Shown one piece after another: positions 53,627-62,014 of a stretch of 64,000 bases of DNA (position 1 is its first letter; each line of letters begins with the position of its first letter). Both the position numbers and the translations under genes were made by a program. The stretch comes from Closterium sp. Naga37s-1 (taxonomy: Eukaryota; Streptophyta; Zygnematophyceae; Desmidiales; Closteriaceae): contig CANJKZ010000961.1 of NCBI GenBank assembly GCA_947471745.1, positions 1 through 64,000 on the forward strand. Direction: 5' to 3'. Under the pieces are notes generated by a model. It was given only the letters and a program-made list of their open reading frames with translations, did no database searches and had not been told where the DNA came from.

Positions 53627-55507
53627 CAGCGTCACAAAGCCATGCTGCCCTGGCTGTGGCAGCTTCCTCTGCTACCGCTGCTGCTTTTTCTCTTGCAGCT
53701 CCTGCCCGTGCTAATGGTGCTGCTGATTCTACTGCCACTGCTGCTGCTCCTACTGCTGGCTGCATGTCAGCTGAACGGCCGAGCAGAAACGGAATGGCGT
53801 CTGATCGCTCTGGGTGTGGGAAGAGGAGCAAGCGGCGTTCCTCCCACTCAAACACCAACACCAACACTAACACCTACACCAACACCACTGGCACTGCTAC
53901 CACTGCTACCACCACCACCACTGCCACCACATCTGCCAGTACAGATCATTCCTCCGCCTGCAGCCCTCCTGGTGCCATGCCAGGTGCTACATCAGGTGTT
54001 ACGCCAGGTGTTTTTTCAGGTGTTTTTTTGCCTGCTGTCACATCAGGTGCAATGCCAGGTGCAGGCACGAGCACAGCAGCACGCACAGGCACTGTTGTGG
54101 ACACAAGCAGAAGCTTGGAGTGGGGTGGAAGCATAATCACCCCACATTCAACCCTGGTTGCAACAGGCAGAGCTGTGGGCGGCGCTGCAATGGAAGGGAG
54201 TGGCACATACGACAGCAGTAGCGCGGTAGCAGCTGCAGCAGCACCGAAGCAGCAGCAACAGCATCCGCATTTAGCAGTAGAAGGTGCAGCCGTGGCAAGC
54301 CAACCGGCCAGTGGCAGTGCTGAGGCAGCACAGCAGCAAAGGAGAAGCACTGGGATGGCAGCACTTGTACCAGAGGGCAGCGGGGTGACAGCACACCAGC
54401 AGGCAGCGAGCGGCAGTGTGATCGCAGCACACGAGCCTGGTGCTAACGGCAGTGTGATGTCAGCACACCAGCATGCAGCGGCGGTGTGGCAGGCGAGCAT
54501 GGGGAAGAGCAGGGAGGAGGCGGAGGCGCTCTGTGAGCAAGCCGTGCGGGCGGGGACTCTCACTCACGACCAGGCTGCTGAATTCTGCGGACTGCTTTCC
54601 AAAGAGAGTCTGAGGAGCTTGAGAGAGGTGAGAAGGGGTGGAGGTGGATATGGGGTTAGATTGGGTGCGGTAAGCAGGTGAGATAGGTAGGCATGCTCTG
54701 TGTGTGAGGAGAGCAGTGCGGGTTCACACTCTCTCCTTAGGCACCACTTATCCTAATCTGTCCCGCGCCCCCCATAGTTCCCCCCTGCTTACGAACAGTC
54801 TTTTTTAGCAATGGAGGATAAGTTTCGGGGGTGCTCCATAATAGATCTGGAGGAGAGCCGTAACACACACTCTCTCCTTCTCATCCATCTCCCCCCCCCC
54901 CTGCCCTCTCTCCTGCTTCTCACAGTCGCTTCTAGCGATGGAGGTCAAGGTTCGGGGGTGCTCCATAGAGGATCTGGAGGAGAGTTTCCGCACTCTGTCT
55001 CTTATCCCTCGCCCCCTTCCCTTGTCTCCCCTTGCCTCCTCTTCAGTCTCTTCTAGCGATGGAGGATAAGTTTCGGGGGTGCTCCATAGAGGACCTGGAG
55101 GAGAGTCGCCGGCAGGCGTGGCGGGAGTTCTGGGAGAAGCTGGAGGTGGGCAGGTGGCGGGGAGGGGCTGCTGCGCTCGAAAAACACATGTTGCAATTCT
55201 CCTAATCCAACCCACCTCTCTCTCTCTTTCTTATCCCCCACTCCTCCCCCGCTCTACTTCGTCCCCCTCCTCCAAACAGTCGCTTCTAGCAATGGAGGAC
55301 AAGTTCCGAGGCTGCTCGATAGAGGACCTGGAGGAGAGCCGTCGGCAGGCGTGGCGGGAGTTTTGGGAGAAGCTGGAGGCGGGCAGGAGGAGGGGAGGGG
55401 CGGCGGCTGCTGCTGCGGGCGGGCCGAACGGGGTTGTGGGCGGAGCGACTGGGAGCGGCGCCGGCAATGGCTCGTGCATTTTTTACGGCAGCCGCGCGTT
55501 TTTCTGA
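45232..55507 (+). CDS. Gene 1: plant-type C2-domain giant protein
   Basis: Model of seven exons: 45232-45402, 45646-45723, 46666-46793, 47079-51770, 52020-54627, 55047-55145, 55280-55507. All introns are GT-AG, phases agree, and the total is 8,004 nt (2,667 residues). Exons 1-4 rebuild one C2 domain (about residues 15-160: GILDVHVHYAAGLP, QDVYVRF, KGGTRPIFDQSL, LRCEVFMSQPRGRDQLLGA, ALVLTLTYHG). It resembles the land-plant C2 family whose members carry HKQDVYAKL-like and GGRNPVF-like motifs; a membrane/phospholipid role is inferred from the fold only. Clustered Ca-binding Asp residues are not obvious. The remaining about 2,450 residues are Ala/Gly/Ser/Pro/Gln-rich with polyGln and a thrice-repeated AAAIWQVSKAL-like helix (about 53130, 53300, 54475). 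The C-terminus carries one or two copies of a 33-residue charged module (MEDKFRGCSIEDLEES). The size is far above the usual C2 proteins of plants. The start is the first ATG before the C2 core. Confidence 0.8.
45752..45847 (+). other. Candidate alternative exon 2b of gene 1
   Basis: A 124-bp-shifted duplicate of exon 2. It has an acceptor (ctctag at 45746-45751), an in-frame 96-nt body and a donor (gagcag/gttcgt). Over the shared 53 nt (45795-45847 against 45671-45723) there are three substitutions, all at synonymous third positions, whereas the intron part of the duplicated unit is much more diverged. It would replace the KGGT loop of the C2 domain by a different N-terminal segment. A third, partial copy lies at about 45926-45960. 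Confidence 0.5.
46480..46527 (+). pseudogene. Ghost copy of gene 1 exon 3
   Basis: After an AG acceptor, 48 nt align with the start of exon 3 (46666-46713) at about 35 of 48 positions. The frame reads LRCEFFMWRSRGRGQ against LRCEVFMSQPRGRDQ. It lies 186 bp upstream, inside intron 2, and has no matching donor, so it is probably a decayed duplicate. Confidence 0.55.
51751..51850 (+). repeat. 20-bp tandem repeat containing the exon 4 splice donor
   Basis: The unit gtgagatgcggtgctgacag is repeated about four times, so the donor gacag/gtgaga of exon 4 is present four times at 20-bp steps (51770, 51790, 51810, 51830). Only the first keeps the reading frame into exon 5; use of any later one brings in an immediate TGA (51772-51774). 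Confidence 0.85.
54799..55340 (+). repeat. Four tandem copies of gene 1 exon 6 module
   Basis: Copies start after an AG at 54799, 54926, 55047 and 55280. Each encodes S-L-L-A-MEDKFRGCSI-EDLEES. Copies 3 and 4 run the full 33 codons and are identical in protein while differing at 10 third positions. Copies 1 and 2 are shortened and have amino-acid changes (E to I; D and F to V). Copy 3 has a donor (ctggag/gtgggc), and copy 4 continues to the stop codon. Confidence 0.85.
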
Positions 55508-56040
55508 GGCGGCATGGCATGGCGTGCCAGAAATGGGGGAACCGGATTTGCATATGGAAGGAACTGGTGATGAAATAGGTGTTGAATACGCTCTTTGAGT
55601 TCTGGAAGAAGCTGGTGACGGGCTGGTTGCGAGGAGGAGAGGAGCGGGTGGGGGCGGCTGTGAGGAGGAGGGGGGGCGGCTGCTGCTCGGGATGCACAGG
55701 GTGGGCCGAATGGGGTTGTGCGGGCCGTGGCAATGGCTAGTGCATATTTTACGGCTGCCGCACACTCTCTTGAGGTGCCATGGCATGTGAAGGAAGGAAT
55801 CGGTTTGGTGGTGAAGGAATTGGTGTTGAATACGCTCTTTGGGTTCTGGGAGAAGCTGGAGGCGGACAGGAGGAGAGGAGGGGCGGCTGCTGCTGCTCGT
55901 GACGCACAGGGCGGGCCAAATGGGGCTGTGGGAGCTGGGGTGGAGGCGGTGCTGGCAATGCTTCGTGTATTTTTTTACGGCTGCCGCACGTTCTTTCTTA
56001 GGCGTCGTCGCGCCGTGTGCCATAAATGGAAGTAACCGGT
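55361..56040 (+). repeat. About 240-bp tandem repeat over the 3' end of gene 1
   Basis: Three units beginning at the FWEKLE codons (55361, 55600, 55844) contain the Gly/Ala stretch, the tttttacggc block and a ttgaatacgctcttt block. The first unit holds the stop codon (55505-55507); the other two lie in the 3' flank and are decayed. Confidence 0.8.
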
Positions 56041-56726
56041 TTGATAATGAAGGGACTGGACGTTCTTCAAGTCCCACAGGCTTTGTGGGTCTGACTCTGG
56101 AGTTTGATTTCTTGATTAATTATGAGCGAGCACGCCTAATTCGGTAGAGCTAATTCGGATAGAATGATTGATTCCTGGATATATATTGTAAATGGTGACT
56201 ATGAGAGATTACGTGTAGCACCTTGAGCAGTTTAGAGTTGCTGACTATAGCTAATCCCTGTTTCAGATGTACGGGGCGTGTTTCAACACTCGAGAGTATC
56301 CTTTCAGGTGCGTGTTTCTGTGAGTCAGTTACAAACTCGGAGCTGCTTCCGCGAGATTCGCAAGGGCAGGTTACAACCCGAAACGCCCGGGAGTAGCCTT
56401 GCAGCACGATTTGAATCACCAATGGGGAGCTGCACCTTGAAAGGAAACGATGTAAGGGCGAACCAGAAACACGCCCTCAAGTCCAGAGCCTGCTCATCGT
56501 GCAGTGTATTTGAATCAGCGTTTGACCTCTTTTCTTTGGAGCCATCGTTGATTAGGGCTTGTTGCGATATCGCTTCGCCATACGTGATCCGACATTTTCA
56601 CAACTCCGTTGCTTCTGCGTCCATTAGCGTTACGATAGAATTCTCCTTTTTTTCCATTAAACATAAACGAGATAACAACACGAGCTAATCAGCAAAACCA
56701 GTCGGCGTGAGAGTGAAATCAGCCAA
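56041..56726. other. Intergenic region between the two genes
   Basis: About 690 bp of moderate GC with no recognisable gene. It should contain the 3' end signals of gene 1 and the promoter of gene 2. I see no clear TATA box; a CAAT-like ccaatcg occurs in the repeat directly after (56726). Confidence 0.4.
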
Positions 56727-56806
56727 TCGCGTGGAGGAGAATTCTCATAAGTGACGCCGATCGCGTGGAGGAGAATTCTCAAAAGCGACGCCGATCGCGT
56801 GGAGGC
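56727..56806 (+). repeat. 36-bp tandem repeat ending at the gene 2 start codon
   Basis: The unit gccgatcgcgtggaggagaa...ttctcaaaagcgac occurs 2.3 times; the last partial unit runs gatcgcgtggagg directly into the ATG at 56807. It is therefore part of the 5' leader or core promoter. Confidence 0.8.
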
Positions 56807-58601
56807 ATGTATGCGGATCGCCTAGAGGAGGAGGGGGAGACCGTGAGAACCCGCCTCTCGGGGGGCCGAGGCGGCGTGCGCGCAGGCGCCGCGAGCACCG
56901 GGCCAATCAGGAACCGCGTGTCGTTCAAGAAGGGCGGCTCGACCACCACTTTCAGGTGCGCCGCGTCTTCCTGCTGCTCGGGATGCGTCGCATTCTGCCT
57001 GTGCCTCGGGTTACGCTGCGTCTGCCTGCGGCTCGGGTTACACCATGTATGGTACCGCCTTTGGGTAACATCTAAGTTGGCTCAATAGTCACCTTCGGTT
57101 ACACTGCCTCCGATGTCGCCTTTCGGTGACTATTGAGTCGCGGATAGAAGCTGAGGCTGGAATTGGCTAGCTGGGCGTGATAGCATTTGCTTTCGTCGCC
57201 CCCCGTGCGTCTTGTAGCTCCTGATTTAGCCAACCCCTTATTTTCAGTAGTGCAGGTGGCGTTAGGGTCGGTTCAGTAGTATGGGAAGAAGTATTTGCCA
57301 GAATGACTTGCATTGTATGTAGATCCGCGTTGCATCGGTGTCTCAATGGAGGTTCAGTGGGGAGAAGGCGGGGAAAGGCGTGGGACAGGGAAACTAGTGG
57401 GGACGGAGAGGAAGGAGATGCGGAAGGAGCAGGTTGGGGGGGAGGGGATGGGGATGCGGAAGGAGAATGTCGGGGGGAAAGAGGAACAGGGGAGATGGGG
57501 AGGAAAGGATAAGACGTTTATCAGTTAAGCCTGAGGGATTTTGTATTTCGGAAAAACGGGGGTATGTTTCAAACGCCTCAGGCACTGAGGCTTAACAAAA
57601 TCCCTCGTACCATCATCACCACTACCATCCCCACCACCACCATCCCCACCACCACCATCACCCTTCAGGAAACGCTCTACTGGCGACAACAGGTGGTGGT
57701 GGTGGTGCTGCTGCTGCTGTCAGCAGTGACAACAGATGGCATCAAGACCTGTTTGACCAGAGCAGTGGAGGAGAAGATGGTGATGACCCTACTGTTAATG
57801 GTGCGCCTTGCATGTAATCATCTCCTCCCTTCCCACCGCAAATCAGGCATCGGTCTACTGGCGGCAGTGCAGGCTTTTGAGACGTCTCAAAAGTCGTCTA
57901 CTGGCGGCAGTGCAGGCGATGCTGACACATGGCATCAAGGCCTGTTTGACCAGAGAGGTGGTGGAGGCCGAAGATGATAAACCTACTGTTAACGGGGTGA
58001 CTTTTGAGTCGACTCAAAAATAAACCTACTGTTAACGGTGCGCCTTGAATCTAATCCTCTCCTCCCTTCCCACCTCAATCAGGCGTCACTCTACTGGCGG
58101 CAGCGGTGACCAAGACAGGTGGCATCACGACCTTTTTTATCAGAGCGGTGGTGATGATGACCCTGCCGGTGATGGTGCGCGCTTTCTCCATCCCACCACT
58201 CCCCTCCACTCCCCTCCACTCCCCTCCACTCCCCTCCACTCCCCTCCACTCCCCACCACTCGCCTCCACTCCCCTCCACTCCCCTCCACTCCCCTCCACT
58301 CCCCTCCACTCCCCTCCACTCCCCTCCACTCCCCTCCACTCCCTCTCGCTCCCTTCCTTTCCACGCCTCCTGATTCGCTCGAATTTTTTTCGAGGATTCT
58401 TAAAACTCTCTCCCCTCCTTCATTTCGTCCCATGCGTTGGAGAGGTCACTTTGAGAGGTCGTTTTGAGATCTTTCAAAGAGTGGTGTAGTCAAACGTGTC
58501 TCTCTCTTTCCCGCTGCCCTGGTGTTTCTACCGCCCTCTTCAATTCCCGCTCTCTCCTCTCAGCACCGCAGTCGCACTCAGCTTTTTGAGTCCCATATTC
58601 A

Positions 58602-58637
<36 letters not shown>

Positions 58638-61600
58638 TCGACTAATAGAAAATAGCAATTTGAATCCCATATTCGAGGATTTCCTTCCCCTCCTCCTCTG
58701 CACTCCACTGACCTTGCCCCCCTGCCCTTCCCTCCCGCTCTTCCTTTTTCCCCTTCCCCCCTCCCCCAAACTCCCCCAGGAGTCCCCCCAGCCAACGACC
58801 TCCGCGCCCTGCTCAGGGCCAAGGGGGGGAACCTTCGGGGCGCAGGGGGGAAACTGGGGGGAAGGTTGGGCGGAAAAGTGCAGGTAGCAGACCTCCGCCA
58901 CAAGTTGTCTGGGGGGAGCGGGGGGAAGAGGGGGAATGGGGGAAGCGGGGCAAGTGTGGGAAAGGTCACCAGGGGGAGACTAGGCGCGGGTGTGGGGGGA
59001 AGTGAGGGGATTTTTGCAGCAGAAGGGGAGAGGGGAGGAAATGGGGAAGCAGTAGCACGGGGAAGAGGAGGGGAGGGAATGGTGGTGAGGGGTAGAGGAG
59101 CAGTGACAAACATATCCTCTCTATCCTTTAGGAATGATGAGCGGGTGGTGGTTGGTGGGGACGTGGGAGGGGTGGTGAGAGTGGCAGCGGCTGCTGCCGC
59201 TGCTGCAGCAGGAGGAAGGGGAGGGGGAGAACGGCTAGTGAAGCAGCAGCAGCCACGGCAGCAGCACCATCAGCAGCAGGAGCAGCAGAGGAGGCTGACA
59301 GTGGTAGTGACAAATGATGAGGGTGGAGGAGCAAGGAGCATCAGGAGGAGAAGCACGGTGGTGGGGGCAGTAGGAGTGGGGGAGGAGAGGGGGGTGACTG
59401 CTATGGATGCTGACGTGGCTATGGAGGGGGGGGATGAGCAGCAGGTGAGAAACGGCTGGGAAGAGGGTCTGTAGTGTGAAGAGGAGCAGGTGAAACGCCT
59501 GACTTTTGAGACGTGTGGTGAGAAGGCTATAGAGTGTGTGATTGACTTTTGAGACGTCTCAAGAGAAGGCTATAGTGTGCGTGCTTGTATCATTCCTGAT
59601 ATGGCGAGGGCTTGTTTCCTCACCAGCCTGGATGGATGCTGACGTGGCTATGGAGGGGGACGACGAGCCGCAGGTGAGAAGAGGTTGGAGAGAAAGCTGA
59701 AGTGTGAGTGATGCATGCGCATCCAACAACCCATGAATACAGGATGCGCATCCCGTGGTTTGTGTCTTTAACCTTTATGGGGATGCTGATGATGAGAATG
59801 ATGAGAATATATACATGGGTTGTTGTATGCGTGAAATGTTGTGGGATATTTTGTGGGATGTCTTGTGGGTTGTTATGTGGGTTGTTATGTGGGTTGTTAT
59901 GTGGGATCTTGTGACGGTGTATGAGTGTGGGATGCATGTAGGCTGATGTATGTATGTGGCATGCTAATACGTGCATTTGCCGTCATATAAATCTTGTGTC
60001 TCTGTAGTTGTTGTGGTTGCTGTCTGTGGGGTACTCTCACGGATTCTGTGAAATGCCAGTGTAATACTACATGCTTCCCTCATGCCCGTGTGATATGTGG
60101 AATATGTGGAATATGTGTACTATGTGGAATGTGGAATATGTGGAATATCTCATGTTGGATGGTATATTTTGGTTGCTGTATATCACATTTGAGGTTGAAG
60201 TTTTAGTTTCTTAACCCATTTTCACCGTTCCACAACCCTCTGCCCATCCGCCCATCCGCCCATCTGCCCATGTACTCACCCACTCAGACAGTGGCCTCCT
60301 TTCTGGCGAGCCTGGGACTCAGCAAGTACACCGACCTGTTCGCGACAGAAGAGGTGATGCTCCGTAGCCACTCATGCTCACATGCACACATACTCATGCA
60401 CACAGCCACTGCCGCAAAGCCTAACAGACAGTGGCGTCCTTACTTGCAAGCCTAGGACTCTCAGCAAGTATACCGACGTGTTCGCGACAGAAGAGGTGAT
60501 GCTCCTTCTCTCAAACGGTCCTTGCATTAGTACTGAATCGCACACCCCACCACCTTCTCCCACCCCCCCTCTCCCCTCCCCCTTTTTCTCTTCTTCCCCG
60601 TTTTTCATGTTTTGCCAGAAACTAGGCCACAAATTCAGGTAGAAAATATCTCAAAATCCAAATCAGTCTTAGCAAGAAGTTAAGCCAGTATTGAAGGCAG
60701 CTTCTACGCGAGAATCCAGATTATAAGTTCAGCCAGAATTAAAGTTAAGAGTTGGCGTCGCTATTTAAGCCATTATGTAAAGTAATGCCTGAGCCAAGTC
60801 TCAATCCTCAATCTAAGGCTCAATCTAAGGCTCAATCTAAGGCTCAATCTAAGGCTCAATCTAAGGCTCAATCTAAGGCTCAGTCTAAGGCTCAGTCTAA
60901 GGCTCAGTCTAAGGCTCAATCTAAGGCTCAATCTAAGGCTCAATCTAAGGCTCAATCTAAGGCTCAATCTAAGGCTCAATCTAAGGCTCAATCTAAGGCT
61001 CAATCTAAGGCTCAATCTAAGGCTCAATCCAAGGCTCAATCCAAGGCTCAATCCAAGGCTCAATCCAAGGCTCAATCTAAGGCTCAATCTAAGGCTCAAT
61101 CTAAGCCAGAACTAGCCTGCTTCTCGACAGCCTCACTTTCCGTATGACAGCTTGCCAGCTCACATGCCTACGTTTTCACATACCCGCATCGCATGCTTCC
61201 ATGCTCACTTGCTCACCTCCTTTTTTTGTGCCTCTTGCTCTTCCTATTTGCAGACTCTTTGTTGTTGTCAGATTTCTTTTTCTTCCCTTCCCCCCTCCGT
61301 CAGATTGACTTGCAAACTATTCATCGCATGTCGGAAAACGATTTGAAGGAGATCGGCATCCCCATGGTGAGAGCATAGACACACACATGCATGCCCATGG
61401 TGAGAGCATAGACACACACATGCATGCCCATGGTGAGAGCATATACACTCACATGCATCCCCATGGTGAGAGCATAGACACTCACATGCATGGCCATGGT
61501 GGGAGCACAGACACTCACATGCATTCCCATGGTGGTGAGAGCATGACATTTACACGCATGCCCATGGTGTGAGAGCATGGACACTTACGTGCATGCCCAT

Positions 61601-62014
61601 GGTTAAAGCATGGTCGAGATGCATGCTGAATCGCTGATGGTGAGAGCATGGTATACAGGTGCATGGCCTATGGTAGTCATATTTGTGTGCTCCATTGGTT
61701 TGGTTTTTGGTTTTGGCAAACATGGGGAGGTGTCTTTGTAGTTTCTTTTCAGTGTTTTCCTTCCCTGATGTCCGGATGCGTATTCTGACTAGTTTTTTCA
61801 CAAGGTACAGTGTTCTGCAAATTCGAACGCTTCCATTTGTGCGCTGGTATCCTGTTTGTGCATCTGCTCCCTAAAGTTCTTTCATTCTGCACCCATTGAC
61901 ACATCCAAAATTACTCATCTTGAGTATGAGTGTATATGTTATATTTCCCCATACCACCCCCTATGCTTGCAGGGGCCTCGTAAGAAAATTGTTCAAGCAA
62001 ATGCGGCTGCTTAG
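56807..62014 (+). CDS. Gene 2: MYADR-type SAM-domain protein
   Basis: Six exons: 56807-56955, 58083-58174, 58780-59444, 60288-60353, 61304-61366, 61973-62014. All are GT-AG with matching phases and sum to 1,077 nt (358 residues). The N-terminus MYADRLEEEGETVRTRLSGG, then an RWHHDLF motif, then VADLRHKLSG, and the C-terminal SAM domain (VASFLASLGLSKYTDLF, IDLQTIHRMSENDLKEIGI, GPRKKIVQA) follow the order of a land-plant SAM family (MYADRVEA..., KWEHDLYEDD, DLREKLSG, SAM) known to me from Arabidopsis. SAM domains mediate protein-protein or RNA contacts; the specific role is unknown. The middle is Gly/Ala/Gln-rich. The SAM fold is divided over three exons, two of which have ghost duplicates. Confidence 0.85.
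57669..57800 (+). other. Duplicate of gene 2 exon 2 (copy 1)
   Basis: Homologous to exon 2 (58083-58174): shared ctctactggcg, then SSDNRWHQDLFDQ and DDPTVNG, ending in the same donor context (aatg/gtgcgc). With the outer acceptor the frame stops, because of a ggt/gct expansion. An inner acceptor (tgtcag, 57723) gives a 77-nt exon at 57724-57800 whose phases equal those of the copy at 58083. Confidence 0.6.
57846..58038 (+). pseudogene. Duplicate of gene 2 exon 2 (copy 2), disrupted
   Basis: A third homologue with cggtctactggcggcag and TWHQGLFDQ. It is interrupted by two palindromic inserts with direct repeats (57853-57917 and 57977-58038), and the frame is closed by tgataa (57974-57979). Not usable as an exon. 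Confidence 0.7.
58196..58345. repeat. 10-bp minisatellite (cccctccact)n in gene 2 intron 2
   Basis: About 14 copies of cccctccact with two variants (ccaccact, cgcctccact), 20 bases after the exon 2 donor. Repeated WRGVEGSGGE frames on the other strand are artefacts. Confidence 0.95.
58604..58635. repeat. Poly-T run (32 nt) in gene 2 intron 2
   Basis: 32 uninterrupted T. It is bordered by two near-identical blocks, gagtcccatattcaag (58588-58603) and gaatcccatattcgag (about 58661-58677). Confidence 0.95.
59404..59673 (+). repeat. Duplicated end of gene 2 exon 3
   Basis: The exon end (59404-59444, MDADVAMEGGDEQQ then gtgaga) is repeated at about 59632-59673 as MDADVAMEGDDEPQ followed again by gtgaga. 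The second copy has an AG at 59625-59626, but its phase does not fit the neighbouring exons, so it is probably a ghost. Confidence 0.65.
59501..59583. repeat. Palindrome flanked by direct repeats
   Basis: gacttttgagacgtctcaag at 59544-59563 lies between agaaggctatagagtgtgtg (59521-59540) and agaaggctatagtgtgcgtg (59564-59583). Another half palindrome (gacttttgagacgt) lies just upstream at 59501-59514. Confidence 0.7.
59840..59905. repeat. Short GT-rich tandem repeat in gene 2 intron 3
   Basis: Units gtgggttgttat and gtgggatatttt, about five copies. A similar tggaatatg repeat lies at 60096-60150. Confidence 0.7.
60428..60495 (+). pseudogene. Ghost duplicate of the first SAM exon
   Basis: 68 nt with an AG acceptor and the same donor (gaagag/gtgatg) as exon 4 (60288-60353). 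Seven substitutions, five synonymous, plus a 2-nt insertion (ctctcagc against ctcagc) that breaks the frame after LASLGLS. Confidence 0.8.
60809..61107. repeat. 12-bp minisatellite (caatctaaggct)n in gene 2 intron 4
   Basis: About 25 copies, with variants cagtctaaggct and caatccaaggct in runs. The SKAQ-repeat frame through it lies inside the intron between the two SAM exons and is not expected to be translated from the spliced mRNA. Confidence 0.95.
61350..61610 (+). repeat. About 36-bp repeat carrying the exon 5 splice donor
   Basis: The exon 5 end and donor (ccccatg/gtgagagcata) are followed by about seven more copies of cccatggtgagagcatagacac spaced 35-40 bp through intron 5. Each contains a copy of the donor sequence. 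Confidence 0.85.

Noticed and set aside
60809-61107. CRISPR-like regular repeats
   Set aside because: Units are directly adjacent without unique spacers, and the window is eukaryotic nuclear DNA.
60752-61147. 131-codon SKAQ-repeat protein
   Set aside because: Lies in the intron between the two SAM exons and is a pure 12-bp minisatellite.
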